A stretch of DNA of 43,135 bases from Paracoccaceae bacterium (GTDB taxonomy: Bacteria > Pseudomonadota > Alphaproteobacteria > Rhodobacterales > Rhodobacteraceae), in the NCBI GenBank assembly GCA_023260655.1, contig JALQUU010000020.1:1-43135 (forward strand), given 5' to 3'. Positions 20,061 through 27,407 of the stretch are shown here, piece after piece. Position 1 is the first letter of the stretch. The number at the start of each line of letters is the position of its first letter. The notes beneath the pieces are model-generated. The model searched no databases. It was not told the DNA's origin and saw nothing but the letters and a program-made list of their open reading frames with translations. A program made the position numbers and the translations under genes.

Positions 20061-20531
20061 ATGCGATTGGTATTCTGGACAGGCTTCTGGATCTTCCTGC
20101 TGGATCAGGCATCCAAATATCTGGTCGTGCACATCCTCAATCTACGCCAACTGGGCGAGATCGACGTTCTCCCGCCCCTCCTCAATCTCCGCATGGCGTG
20201 GAACTACGGCATCAACTTCGGCCTCTTCGCCCAGAACGGTGACCTCACCCGCTGGGTGCTCGTCGTTGTCGCCCTCGCGATTTCCGCCGCCGTGGTCTGG
20301 TGGGTCATCAACGATCCACCCGGAACCATCGGCAAGATCGCCGCAGGCTTCCTCATCGGCGGTGCCCTCGGCAACGTGATCGACCGCCTCCTCTACGGTG
20401 CCGTGGCCGATTTCCTGAACATGTCCTGCTGCGGCATCGACAACCCCTATGCTTTCAACGTCGCCGATATCGCCATCTTCATCGGCGCTTTCGGGCTTGT
20501 GCTCTTTACGGGTGGTAAAAAGCCTGCGTGA
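20061..20531 (+). CDS. lspA: Lipoprotein signal peptidase (signal peptidase II)
   Basis: A 156-residue inner-membrane aspartyl protease that removes signal peptides from diacylglyceryl-modified prolipoproteins. Four hydrophobic segments are visible (about 3-20, 56-76, 84-102, 131-148). The two catalytic Asp residues lie in GNVIDR and FNVADI, and the conserved NYGINFGL loop is present in place of the more usual N-x-G-x-A-F. Start 20061 (ATG, with GGAG nine bases upstream) is preferred over an in-frame GTG at 20046. It precedes a lipoprotein gene. It probably has its own promoter within or after the tandem repeat, because a strong terminator closes purH. Confidence 0.94.
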   Translation: MRLVFWTGFWIFLLDQASKYLVVHILNLRQLGEIDVLPPLLNLRMAWNYGINFGLFAQNGDLTRWVLVVVALAISAAVVWWVINDPPGTIGKIAAGFLIGGALGNVIDRLLYGAVADFLNMSCCGIDNPYAFNVADIAIFIGAFGLVLFTGGKKPA

Positions 20532-20586
20532 CCTCGCCATCAGGATGGTCTAGAAAGCGGGCAGTGGTGGAATGAGGGAGCACCGA

Positions 20587-21102
20587 ATGCGGCGTGCTGT
20601 GATCCTGTTGAGTCTTCTGGCCCTCGCGGCTTGCGGCAAAGACCGTGACATTACCCTGAAGGACATCCGCACCTTCTCGGGCGGCCCCGATGAATTCCTC
20701 GTCCTGCCCTCGAAGCCGCTCGAACAGCCTAAAAACTTCGTCGAATTGCCCGCGCCCACACCCGGTGGCACCAACCTCACCGATGTGAACCCCCGTGGTG
20801 ATGCCGTCGCCGCTCTCGGCGGCCGCGCCTCCGCGCTGGAACCGAACGGCGTCTCCTCCGCTGATGCGGCGCTTGTGAAATACGCGTCGCGCAACGGCGT
20901 GCCCGCCGATATCCGCACCACGCTGGCGTCCGAGGACGAAGACTTCCGTCGCGCCAAGTCGCGCTTCACCAAAATCCGCCTTGTCCGCGTCGATCGCTAC
21001 AACGAAGCCTACCGCCGCCAAGCGCTTTCGCCCTATCCGGAGCTTGAGCGCTGGCGCAACGCGGGCCTCCCCACGCCTTCGGCGCCGCCTTTGACGCGCT
21101 AA
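20587..21102 (+). CDS. DUF3035 lipoprotein (possible BamF-like)
   Basis: A 171-residue lipoprotein with lipobox LAAC and Cys16. The mature part starts with a charged segment and then GGPDEFLVLPSKPLEQP, the core of DUF3035; the C-terminus is Pro/Arg-rich (YPELERWRNAGLPTPSAPP). Some genome annotations call this family a BAM-complex subunit (BamF) after Caulobacter work; I cannot confirm that for this protein. The start at 20587 is chosen over 20572 because GGGAG lies six bases before it. It lies 55 bases downstream of lspA, probably in one operon. Confidence 0.82.
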   Translation: MRRAVILLSLLALAACGKDRDITLKDIRTFSGGPDEFLVLPSKPLEQPKNFVELPAPTPGGTNLTDVNPRGDAVAALGGRASALEPNGVSSADAALVKYASRNGVPADIRTTLASEDEDFRRAKSRFTKIRLVRVDRYNEAYRRQALSPYPELERWRNAGLPTPSAPPLTR

Positions 21103-21103
21103 A

Positions 21104-21205
21104 GCATTTCGAGAAAAAGTTGATAGGTTTTTTGGTTAAGAAATGCGCCAAACCATAAGCTTAAAGCGTTTCTGCCGTTTCAACACTAAAGCGAAACGCT
21201 TTAAG
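21104..21205. repeat. Two adjacent palindromic elements before the M16 genes
   Basis: Element 1: GCATTTC pairs with GAAATGC about 30 bases on, with an inner A-run/T-run pairing (about 21106-21147). Element 2: CTTAAAGCGTTTC at 21160-21172 is the exact inverse of GAAACGCTTTAAG at 21193-21205 (13 bp, 20-base loop). Both share an AAAGC(A/G)TTTC motif, so they look like related intergenic palindromes. Neither has a following T run, so they are unlikely to be ordinary terminators. Confidence 0.8.
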
Positions 21206-21287
21206 GCCTCACAACACCGTCATTTCTCCGCACTCCGGTTGAACCAGAGCCGGATGATCGTATCTTCGCGTCAGAGGAGACCTATCC

Positions 21288-22613
21288 ATGCGTTTGTTTG
21301 CCTTCCTTCTGGCCACCATCCTGCCCGTCGCCGCCACCGCTGACGAGCGCGTCACCGATTTCACCCTCGATAACGGTCTGGACGTGGTGGTGATCGAAGA
21401 TCACCGCGCCCCCGTCGCCGTTCACATGCTCTGGTATCGCTCCGGCTCCGCCGACGAGCCCTTGGGCCAGTCCGGCGTCGCGCATTTCCTCGAACACCTG
21501 CTCTTCAAGGCCACGGATACGCTGGAGGCAGGTGAATTCTCCGCCACCGTCGCCCGCAACGGCGGCGAGGATAACGCCTTCACCAGCTACGACTACACCG
21601 CCTACTACCAACGCATCGCCGCCGACCGTCTCGACCTCATAGTGCAGATGGAAGCCGACCGGATGCGCAACATCCACCTCACCGAGGAAGATATCACCAC
21701 CGAACGCCAAGTGATCCTCGAAGAGCGCGCCCAGCGCACCGACAACAACCCCCGCTCGCTCTTCGGCGAGCAGATGAACGCCGCGCAATATCTCAACCAC
21801 CGCTACGGCGTGCCGATCATCGGCTGGCGCAACGAGATGGAAACCCTCGACCGCGAGGATGCGCTTTCCTTCTACAAATCCCACTACGCTCCGAACAATG
21901 CGATCCTCGTCGTCGCGGGCGATGTCACCCCAGATGAAGTCCGCGCTCTGGCCGAAAAGCACTACGCCCCGATCCCGGCCGAGCCCACGCTCCCGCCCCG
22001 CTTCCGCGCCGAGGAACCCGTCCAGAACGCCGAGCGCCGCGTGATCTACCGCGACCCCCGCGTCGCCCAGCCCTATGTCAACCGCAGCTACCTCGCCCCC
22101 GAACGCGACGCAGGCGCACAAGAAAAAGCCGCCGCCCTCACCGTTCTCGCGGAAATCCTCGGTGGCGGGCAAACCTCGGTATTCTCCGAGAAGCTCCAGT
22201 TCGACACCCAAACAGCCGTCTACACAGGTGCGTTCTACTCCGGCACCTCGCTTGACCGCACCACCTTCGATGTGGTCGTGGTGCCCGCCGAAGGCATCAC
22301 GCTCGAAGCTGCCGAAGCCGCGATGGACAAGGTCTTGGCCGATTTCCTCACCGAAGGCGTGAACCCCGAGCAACTCGACCGCATCAAGATGCAGCTCCGC
22401 GCCGCCGAGATTTACGCCCGCGACGATGTCGAAGCCGCCGCCAACCGCTATGGCCGCGCCCTCACCTCCAGCCTCACCATCGCCGATGTGCAGGCTTGGC
22501 CCGAGGTGCTCCAAGCCGTCACCGCCGCGGATGTCATGGCCGCCGCCCGCGAGGTGCTCAACCGCCGCCAATCCGTCACCGGCTGGCTCATGTCCGAGGA
22601 GGCCACCCAATGA
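21288..22613 (+). CDS. M16 zinc peptidase, catalytic subunit
   Basis: A 441-residue periplasmic metalloprotease. A signal peptide (MRLFAFLLATILPVAATA) is followed by an M16 domain with the inverted zinc motif H-x-x-E-H complete at residues 66-70 (HFLEHLLF). The distal Glu is probably in the EDNAFTSYDYTAYYQ stretch. A second M16 domain covers about residues 180-430. It resembles the beta subunit of mitochondrial processing peptidase and PqqL/YmxG-type proteases. The next gene overlaps its stop by four bases and encodes a non-catalytic partner, so the active form is probably a heterodimer. A GAGGAG site precedes the ATG. Confidence 0.93.
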   Translation: MRLFAFLLATILPVAATADERVTDFTLDNGLDVVVIEDHRAPVAVHMLWYRSGSADEPLGQSGVAHFLEHLLFKATDTLEAGEFSATVARNGGEDNAFTSYDYTAYYQRIAADRLDLIVQMEADRMRNIHLTEEDITTERQVILEERAQRTDNNPRSLFGEQMNAAQYLNHRYGVPIIGWRNEMETLDREDALSFYKSHYAPNNAILVVAGDVTPDEVRALAEKHYAPIPAEPTLPPRFRAEEPVQNAERRVIYRDPRVAQPYVNRSYLAPERDAGAQEKAAALTVLAEILGGGQTSVFSEKLQFDTQTAVYTGAFYSGTSLDRTTFDVVVVPAEGITLEAAEAAMDKVLADFLTEGVNPEQLDRIKMQLRAAEIYARDDVEAAANRYGRALTSSLTIADVQAWPEVLQAVTAADVMAAAREVLNRRQSVTGWLMSEEATQ

Positions 22614-23920
22614 TCCGCGCCCTGTTCGCCCTCGCCACCGCCCTCACGCTGGCCACGCCCCTCCGCGCTGAAGTTGCCATTCAGGAAATCACCACACCGG
22701 GCGGCATCAACGCTTGGCTTGTGGAAGAGCACTCGATCCCCTTCACCGCCCTTGAAATCCGCTTCCAAGGCGGTGGCTCCCTCGATCTTCCCGGCAAACG
22801 CGGGGCCACGAACCTGATGGTCGGTCTCTTGGAAGAGGGCGCAGGCGATCTCGATGCCCGCGCCTTCACCAAGGCCAAGGAAAGCCTCGCCGCCGATCTC
22901 TCCTACGCGATCACCGACGATACTGTCGCCGTCTCCGCCCGCTTCCTCACCGAAAACCGTTCCGAGGCCATCGCGCTCCTCCGCCAATCCCTCGTCGCCC
23001 CGCGCTTCGATGCCGAAGCCATCGAACGCGTCCGCGCCCAAGTCCTCACGGGCCTCCGCCAAGACGAGAAAGACCCCCGCTCTCTCGCCGCCCGCGCCTT
23101 CGATGCAATGGCCTTCGCAGGCCACCCCTATGCCTCCACCCATGAAGGCACCATCGAAAGCGTGTCCGCCCTCACGCGCGACGATCTCCTCACCGCCCAT
23201 CAAGGCGCTTTGGCCCGCGATAGGCTCTATGTCGGCGCGGTCGGCGACATTACCCCCGCCGATCTCTGCGCTCTCCTTGATGAGCTTTTCGCAGGCCTCC
23301 CCGCTACAGGCGCGGCCCTGCCCGAACCGATCACCCCCGCCTTCCCGGGTGGCATCCACCTCACCGAATTCGACACGCCCCAATCCGTGATCCTCTTCGG
23401 CCAACCCGGCATTGATCGCGACGACCCCGACTTCTTCGCCGCCTTCGTCCTCGATCACATCTTGGGCGGCGGCGGGTTCGAAAGCCGCCTCATGCAGGAA
23501 GTCCGCGAGAAACGCGGCCTCACCTATGGCGTCTACTCCTACCTCGCGGACCGCGATCTGGCCTTCTGGTGGGGCGGCTCGCTCAACTCCCAGAACGAAC
23601 GCGCCGCCGAAGCCATCGAAGTCATCCGCACCGAATGGCAGAAGATGCGCGATGAAGGCGTCACCGAGGCCGAACTCAACGACGCCAGAACCTACCTCAC
23701 CGGCGCCTATCCCCTCCGCTTCGACGGCAACGGCCCCATCGCCTCCATCCTCGTCGGCATGCAGATGCAAGGCCTCCCCACCAGCTACATCACCGAGCGC
23801 AATTCCAAGGTGAACGCCGTCACCCTGGACGACGTCAAACGCGTCGCCACCAGCCTGATGAGCCCCGAGAACCTCACCTTCATCGTTGTCGGCAAACCGG
23901 CAGGCCTTCCGGCGAACTGA
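22610..23920 (+). CDS. M16 peptidase-like protein, non-catalytic subunit
   Basis: A 436-residue M16 homologue with signal peptide (MIRALFALATALTLATPLRA). Where the partner has HFLEH, this protein has NLMVG (residues 68-72), so it cannot bind zinc there. It keeps the C-terminal RGLTYGVYSYL motif, whose Arg and Tyr contact substrate in M16 enzymes. This division of labour matches MPP alpha/beta. Its ATG overlaps the previous stop (ATGA), so the subunits should be made in equal amounts. Substrate unknown. A longer frame from 22496 is rejected because it lacks the signal peptide at its start. A strong terminator follows at 23935. Confidence 0.92.
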   Translation: MIRALFALATALTLATPLRAEVAIQEITTPGGINAWLVEEHSIPFTALEIRFQGGGSLDLPGKRGATNLMVGLLEEGAGDLDARAFTKAKESLAADLSYAITDDTVAVSARFLTENRSEAIALLRQSLVAPRFDAEAIERVRAQVLTGLRQDEKDPRSLAARAFDAMAFAGHPYASTHEGTIESVSALTRDDLLTAHQGALARDRLYVGAVGDITPADLCALLDELFAGLPATGAALPEPITPAFPGGIHLTEFDTPQSVILFGQPGIDRDDPDFFAAFVLDHILGGGGFESRLMQEVREKRGLTYGVYSYLADRDLAFWWGGSLNSQNERAAEAIEVIRTEWQKMRDEGVTEAELNDARTYLTGAYPLRFDGNGPIASILVGMQMQGLPTSYITERNSKVNAVTLDDVKRVATSLMSPENLTFIVVGKPAGLPAN

Positions 23921-23934
23921 AGCTCCACAATCAC

Positions 23935-23966
23935 AAAAAGGCGCGGCCACCCCCGCGCTTTTTTTC
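23935..23966 (+). terminator. Rho-independent terminator after the M16 pair
   Basis: GCGCGG (23941-23946) pairs with CCGCGC (23953-23958) over a 6-base loop, flanked by AAAAAG before and eight T after, which extend the stem. It lies 15 bases beyond the stop codon. Confidence 0.9.
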
Positions 23967-24035
23967 TTGCCCGATGCTTCCGCTCCTCGTGAGTGCCCAA
24001 ATGTCCACCCAGTGCATCTGCGGGTCCTCGCCAAA

Positions 24036-24072
24036 TTGACATTTCCATTGTCATTTTGACATGTATAATGTC
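24036..24072 (+). promoter_or_regulatory. Candidate promoter and MarR operator
   Basis: Two short inverted repeats lie side by side: TGACA-TTTCCAT-TGTCA (24037-24053) and GACAT-GTATA-ATGTC (24058-24072). A consensus TTGACA is at 24036 and TATAAT at 24064-24069, but their spacing (22) is too long for a simple sigma-70 pair. The second palindrome covers the TATAAT. If TATAAT is the -10 element, transcription would start near 24076, the A of the chosen start codon. Confidence 0.6.
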
Positions 24073-24075
24073 GAT

Positions 24076-24516
24076 ATGAAAGCAGAACACCTTCACAGCC
24101 TAGTCTGGATGTCACGCCCCCTGATGCAGGCCGCAGAGGCCTGTGTAGAAGCGGGTTTGCAAGGAACCGAACTCACCGTTCGCATGCGCGCCGTGCTGGA
24201 AATTCTCCAGCGGCACGGTGAGCAGACCGTCCCGGAAATCGCAGCCCGGCTCGAAATCAAACGCCAATACGTCCAGTTGATGGTGAACGAGACCCTCTCG
24301 GGCGGTTTCGTCGAACAACGCCCCAACCCGCGCCACAGCCGCTCACCGCTCATATCCCTCACGGATCGGGGCCGGGAGCTGATTGAGGGCATCGTCTCCA
24401 AGGAACTAGCTGTGATGAAAACGATCGGGGCTGACCTCGATGCCGAAGACATCGAGACCGCGCTGAAAGTGGTGCGCGCCGTCACCGGAAAACTGAAAAA
24501 CCTCGCGGGAGATTAA
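24076..24516 (+). CDS. MarR-type winged-helix regulator
   Basis: A 146-residue DNA-binding protein. Residues about 30-100 carry a winged helix: ILQRHGEQTVPEIAARLEIKRQYVQLMVN is the helix-turn-helix and SPLISLTDRGRELI the wing and following helix, a pattern typical of MarR. The rest is helical and should dimerise. No ribosome site is seen before either ATG (24061 or 24076); 24076 is favoured because the family N-terminus (MKAEHLHSLVWMSRPL) starts there and the message may be leaderless. Its stop TAA shares one base with the start of the hydrolase gene that follows, so it probably represses its own operon. Ligand unknown. Confidence 0.86.
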   Translation: MKAEHLHSLVWMSRPLMQAAEACVEAGLQGTELTVRMRAVLEILQRHGEQTVPEIAARLEIKRQYVQLMVNETLSGGFVEQRPNPRHSRSPLISLTDRGRELIEGIVSKELAVMKTIGADLDAEDIETALKVVRAVTGKLKNLAGD

Positions 24517-25142
24517 TGATGATCTTGGGGTACACAGCGGCCATTGCAGGCCTTCTCGGGCTTCTCTGGCTGGTCACTGGAGTGCGGAAAATCGGCGCGG
24601 TCAGCCGTGGGAATACGATTGGCAAGGAACAGCAGAACGAAGCGCTCCTGCTCATCGACCTTCAGACCATCTTCTGGGATCATGGCCCCTATTCCGAGCC
24701 AGCCAAGCAATCCGCCAAGGTCGCAATCCTGCGCGAAGTCGACACGGCAAAGGCGCAAGGCCACCCCGTTATCGCGGTCCGTCAGGAATGGTCGATCCCT
24801 TCAACCAAGGCCGTCGCACGGCTGGCGATGAAAGGGCAAGCGCTTGCAGGCAGCGCTGGCACCGAGATTGCCCAGCCTTTCGCGGGCGTGGCCGATCAGG
24901 TTCTTACCAAGCGCGTGCAGGATGCCTTTGAAACAGGTGAACTGGATGCGCTGCTAACCAAGCTCGGGGTTGGAAAGCTGCGCATCATGGGGCTGGACCT
25001 GAACTACTGCGTGTTGAAAACGGCCATGGCCGCGCGCAACCGTGGCTACGAAACCGTAGTCGTGAAAGACGCAACCCTGTCTTCTACCCCGAGCGACCGA
25101 GCCGAAAAGCTGATGGCTGAAGTTGGCGTGGGGCTGGCCTAA
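24516..25142 (+). CDS. Isochorismatase-family cysteine hydrolase with N-terminal membrane segment
   Basis: A 208-residue protein. Residues 2-22 are a hydrophobic helix (ILGYTAAIAGLLGLLWLV), unusual for this generally soluble family, so it may be membrane-anchored. From residue 42 the isochorismatase-like fold follows with an Asp-Lys-Cys triad: Asp48 (LLIDLQ), Lys132 (VLTKRVQDAF) and Cys165 (GLDLNYCVLKTA). Members cleave isochorismate, nicotinamide, ureas or other amides; nothing here identifies the substrate. It is co-translated with the MarR gene, suggesting a small ligand-induced unit. The M2 start (24519) is equally possible. Confidence 0.86.
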   Translation: MMILGYTAAIAGLLGLLWLVTGVRKIGAVSRGNTIGKEQQNEALLLIDLQTIFWDHGPYSEPAKQSAKVAILREVDTAKAQGHPVIAVRQEWSIPSTKAVARLAMKGQALAGSAGTEIAQPFAGVADQVLTKRVQDAFETGELDALLTKLGVGKLRIMGLDLNYCVLKTAMAARNRGYETVVVKDATLSSTPSDRAEKLMAEVGVGLA

Positions 25143-25275
25143 GCAGGCGTTGCTGTCCGGCTCAGACCGACAACTCCCATTCGCTTAACCGAACCACCGC
25201 CTACCCAACGTCATGACGCAAGCCATACGCTTGCCATACGCAATCCATACGCTTCGGGAACGGGGTTTTTCGCCG
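25143..25275. other. Convergent intergenic region with three phased CATACGC repeats
   Basis: The gap lies between the hydrolase (+) and yggS (-). CATACGC occurs at 25224, 25235 and 25246, exactly 11 bases apart, with related flanks (GCCATACGCTT, GCCATACGCAA, TCCATACGCTT). I see no terminator hairpin with a T run in this gap. Confidence 0.8.
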
Positions 25276-25935
25276 TTAAGCGTGCGGCGCGGTCCGTTCA
25301 CCAAAGATCGCCGAACCCACGCGAATATGCGTCGCCCCGAGGCCGATGGCCGTCTCGAAATCGCTGCTCATCCCCATCGAAAGCCCGTCAATTCCGTTCC
25401 GCTCCGCGATCTTCCGCAAGAGCGCGAAATGCAACGAAGGCTCCTCCTCCACAGGCGGGATGCACATCAGCCCCTTCACGGGCAGATCGAGCTTCCGCAC
25501 CATCTCGATGAACCCATCCGACTCCCGCGGCAACACCCCCGCCTTCTGATCCTCTTCGCCCGTATTCACCTGAATAAACAGGCCCGGGCACTTCCCCATC
25601 TCCTGCGCCAAGCGGGCAATTGTGGTGGCCAGTTTCTCACGGTCAAGCGTTTGAATCGTATCGAACAATTCCATCGCCGCCCGCGCCTTGTTGGTTTGCA
25701 GCGGCCCGATCAGGTGCAAGTCGACCTTCCCGAACTTCTCCTGAAACGCAGGCCATTTGCCTTCCGCCTCCTGCACGCGGTTCTCCCCGAACACGCGGTG
25801 CCCTGCCTGCAGCACTTCTTCCACTCGCTCCAGCGGCTGCACCTTGGAAACGGCGATCAGCGTCACGCTTTCCCGCGCCCGCCCAACCCGCTCGCAAGCC
25901 GCCTGAACCCGTGCTTCGATCTCGATCAGCCCCAT
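25276..25935 (-). CDS. yggS: YggS/PROSC family pyridoxal phosphate homeostasis protein
   Basis: A 219-residue PLP-binding protein with a TIM-barrel fold like the N-domain of alanine racemase but no second domain. The PLP lysine is Lys31 in TLIAVSKVQP; other family phrases are FGENRVQEAEGKW, HLIGPLQTNKA, VNTGEE and GMSSDFETAIGLGATHIRVGSAIFG. It buffers PLP and affects amino-acid balance in E. coli; no enzymatic turnover is known. It lies 16 bases downstream of the crotonase-like gene and is the last of three minus-strand genes. Confidence 0.95.
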   Translation of the reverse strand: MGLIEIEARVQAACERVGRARESVTLIAVSKVQPLERVEEVLQAGHRVFGENRVQEAEGKWPAFQEKFGKVDLHLIGPLQTNKARAAMELFDTIQTLDREKLATTIARLAQEMGKCPGLFIQVNTGEEDQKAGVLPRESDGFIEMVRKLDLPVKGLMCIPPVEEEPSLHFALLRKIAERNGIDGLSMGMSSDFETAIGLGATHIRVGSAIFGERTAPHA

Positions 25936-25951
25936 GGCCCACCCCCTCTAT

Positions 25952-26560
25952 TCAGCGGCACAACGCCTTGATTCCACGCGTAATCTCCGGCCGTGCGGCC
26001 AAAGTATCCGCAGCTAATGCCCGCGCCACATCCATCAAATGTTCTGGTTCGACAATCCGGTCAATCAAGCCCCAAGCCAAGGCTTCCGCCGCCTCGATCT
26101 TCTGCCCGCCCATCAGGATCATCTTCGCCCGCGACGGCCCAATGAGCGCCGCCATCCGTCCCGGATCGGACGGCTGCGGCAGGTAGCCAAGCTTCATCAC
26201 CGGATAGAAGAATTTGGCACTCGGCACCGCAATCCGGATATCGCAAGCCAAGGCCATCCCGTTCGCACCACCCGCCAAAGTGCCATTCAACGCCGCAATC
26301 GTCAGTCCCGGCAACCGCGCAATCGCCCCGGAAAGCCGCTCCCAATCCGGCGATGTGGCCATCCCCGCCTTAGCCGCCTCAAGATCCGCACCCGCCGAGA
26401 AAACCTTTCCTTTACCGGTCAGGATGAAAACTTGAGCCTCCTCGGCACCCTCCGCGATATCCGCCAACTCCGCCAACATCTTCGGCGTTAACGAATTCGC
26501 CTTATCCTGCCGATCAATTGTAACCGTCCAGAGCCCGCCGTCTTTCTCGAGCGTAATCAT
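25952..26560 (-). CDS. Crotonase-fold protein lacking the hydratase glutamates
   Basis: A 202-residue, short crotonase (enoyl-CoA hydratase/isomerase) homologue. The oxyanion-hole phrases SAGADLEAA (about 55-63) and NGTLAGGANGMALACDI (92-108) and the fold are clear. The two glutamates used by hydratases are absent: Gly101 stands where Glu144 of rat crotonase aligns (GGANGM versus GGGCEL), and Val121 where Glu164 aligns (PVMKLG versus PEIKLG). It may therefore be an isomerase, hydrolase or decarboxylase-type member, or a CoA-binding protein without hydratase activity. It overlaps the upstream SDR gene by four bases (ATGA). Alignment positions were made by eye. Confidence 0.87.
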   Translation of the reverse strand: MITLEKDGGLWTVTIDRQDKANSLTPKMLAELADIAEGAEEAQVFILTGKGKVFSAGADLEAAKAGMATSPDWERLSGAIARLPGLTIAALNGTLAGGANGMALACDIRIAVPSAKFFYPVMKLGYLPQPSDPGRMAALIGPSRAKMILMGGQKIEAAEALAWGLIDRIVEPEHLMDVARALAADTLAARPEITRGIKALCR

Positions 26561-27300
26561 TTCAACCCTACCTTCTCGCGGATCACCGGATCACGCAGTG
26601 AAATTTCCTGCCCGAGGTATACATCCGCCTCCGGCCCGCACATCCAGAACAGCGCCTCCGCTGGCCATTCCGGCGGAATATGGTCTTCCCAATTCAGCTT
26701 CGCCACAGGCCCCACACCCGACGCCTTGATCTCGCGTTGCATCTGCGTCGCCACCGTCCCCGGCGATAACCCCATGATCCGGATGCCTTTTTCCGCGTTC
26801 TCCAAATGCGCGCAGCGCGTCAGCATCGCCGCCCCCGCTTTCGAGCTGCAATAGTGGCTCCACCCCTCCAGAGGGTTATGTGCAGCCCCCGAGGAAACGG
26901 TCACAATAGTGCCCTGCCCGCGCTCCAGCATCCCCGGCAAAACCGCCCGCATCCCGTTGTAAACACCGGACAAATTGATCTCGATAGCCTTCACCCACTC
27001 TGCCGGATCGCTCTCCGCCAGAAGGTCCACAGGCTTGATCACACCCGCGTTGTTGATCAGCACATCGACAGGCCCGAACACCTCTTCCACCCGCTCGATG
27101 GCCCGCTCCATGCCCTTCCAATCGGCCACATCCACAGCCTCGGCCGTGGCCGCATCGCCAAGCTCCTCCGCCAGCTCCGCAATCGCCCCGAAGGACCGCG
27201 CCAGAAGCGCCACCTTGGCCCCCGCCGCCACGAACCGTCGCGCCGCCGCCTCCCCGATCCCGCGGCTCGCCCCGGTGATAACAATAACTTTGCCGTCCAT
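26557..27300 (-). CDS. Short-chain dehydrogenase/reductase
   Basis: A 247-residue classical SDR. Cofactor motif TGASRGIG at 10-17 and NNAG at 83-86 are present, with catalytic Ser (VSSGAA, about 136-137), Tyr150 and Lys154 (YCSSK). No acidic residue follows the second strand where NAD-specific enzymes usually have Asp; LLARS suggests NADP(H). Start 27300 is chosen because MDGKVIVITG is the typical N-terminus and GGGGAG lies upstream. It is the first of SDR-crotonase-yggS. The pairing with a crotonase-like protein hints at acyl-CoA or carbonyl metabolism, but substrate is unknown. Confidence 0.92.
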   Translation of the reverse strand: MDGKVIVITGASRGIGEAAARRFVAAGAKVALLARSFGAIAELAEELGDAATAEAVDVADWKGMERAIERVEEVFGPVDVLINNAGVIKPVDLLAESDPAEWVKAIEINLSGVYNGMRAVLPGMLERGQGTIVTVSSGAAHNPLEGWSHYCSSKAGAAMLTRCAHLENAEKGIRIMGLSPGTVATQMQREIKASGVGPVAKLNWEDHIPPEWPAEALFWMCGPEADVYLGQEISLRDPVIREKVGLK

Positions 27301-27407
27301 TCCGGTTCTCCCCACTGTTCGGCCACTCGACAAGGGGATAAACTGCTCCGCAAGCCCGGTCCAGCCGCAAGCGCGCCGCGTAAGTTTCGAAATAGAAAGG
27401 TCTTTCC

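Noticed and set aside
22448-24115. 555-codon open frame on the minus strand
   Set aside because: Antisense to the non-catalytic M16 subunit and crossing a terminator and the MarR promoter; no family resemblance.
25224-25252. CRISPR-like array
   Set aside because: Seven-base repeats spaced by four bases are far too short for CRISPR repeats and spacers, and no cas genes are present.
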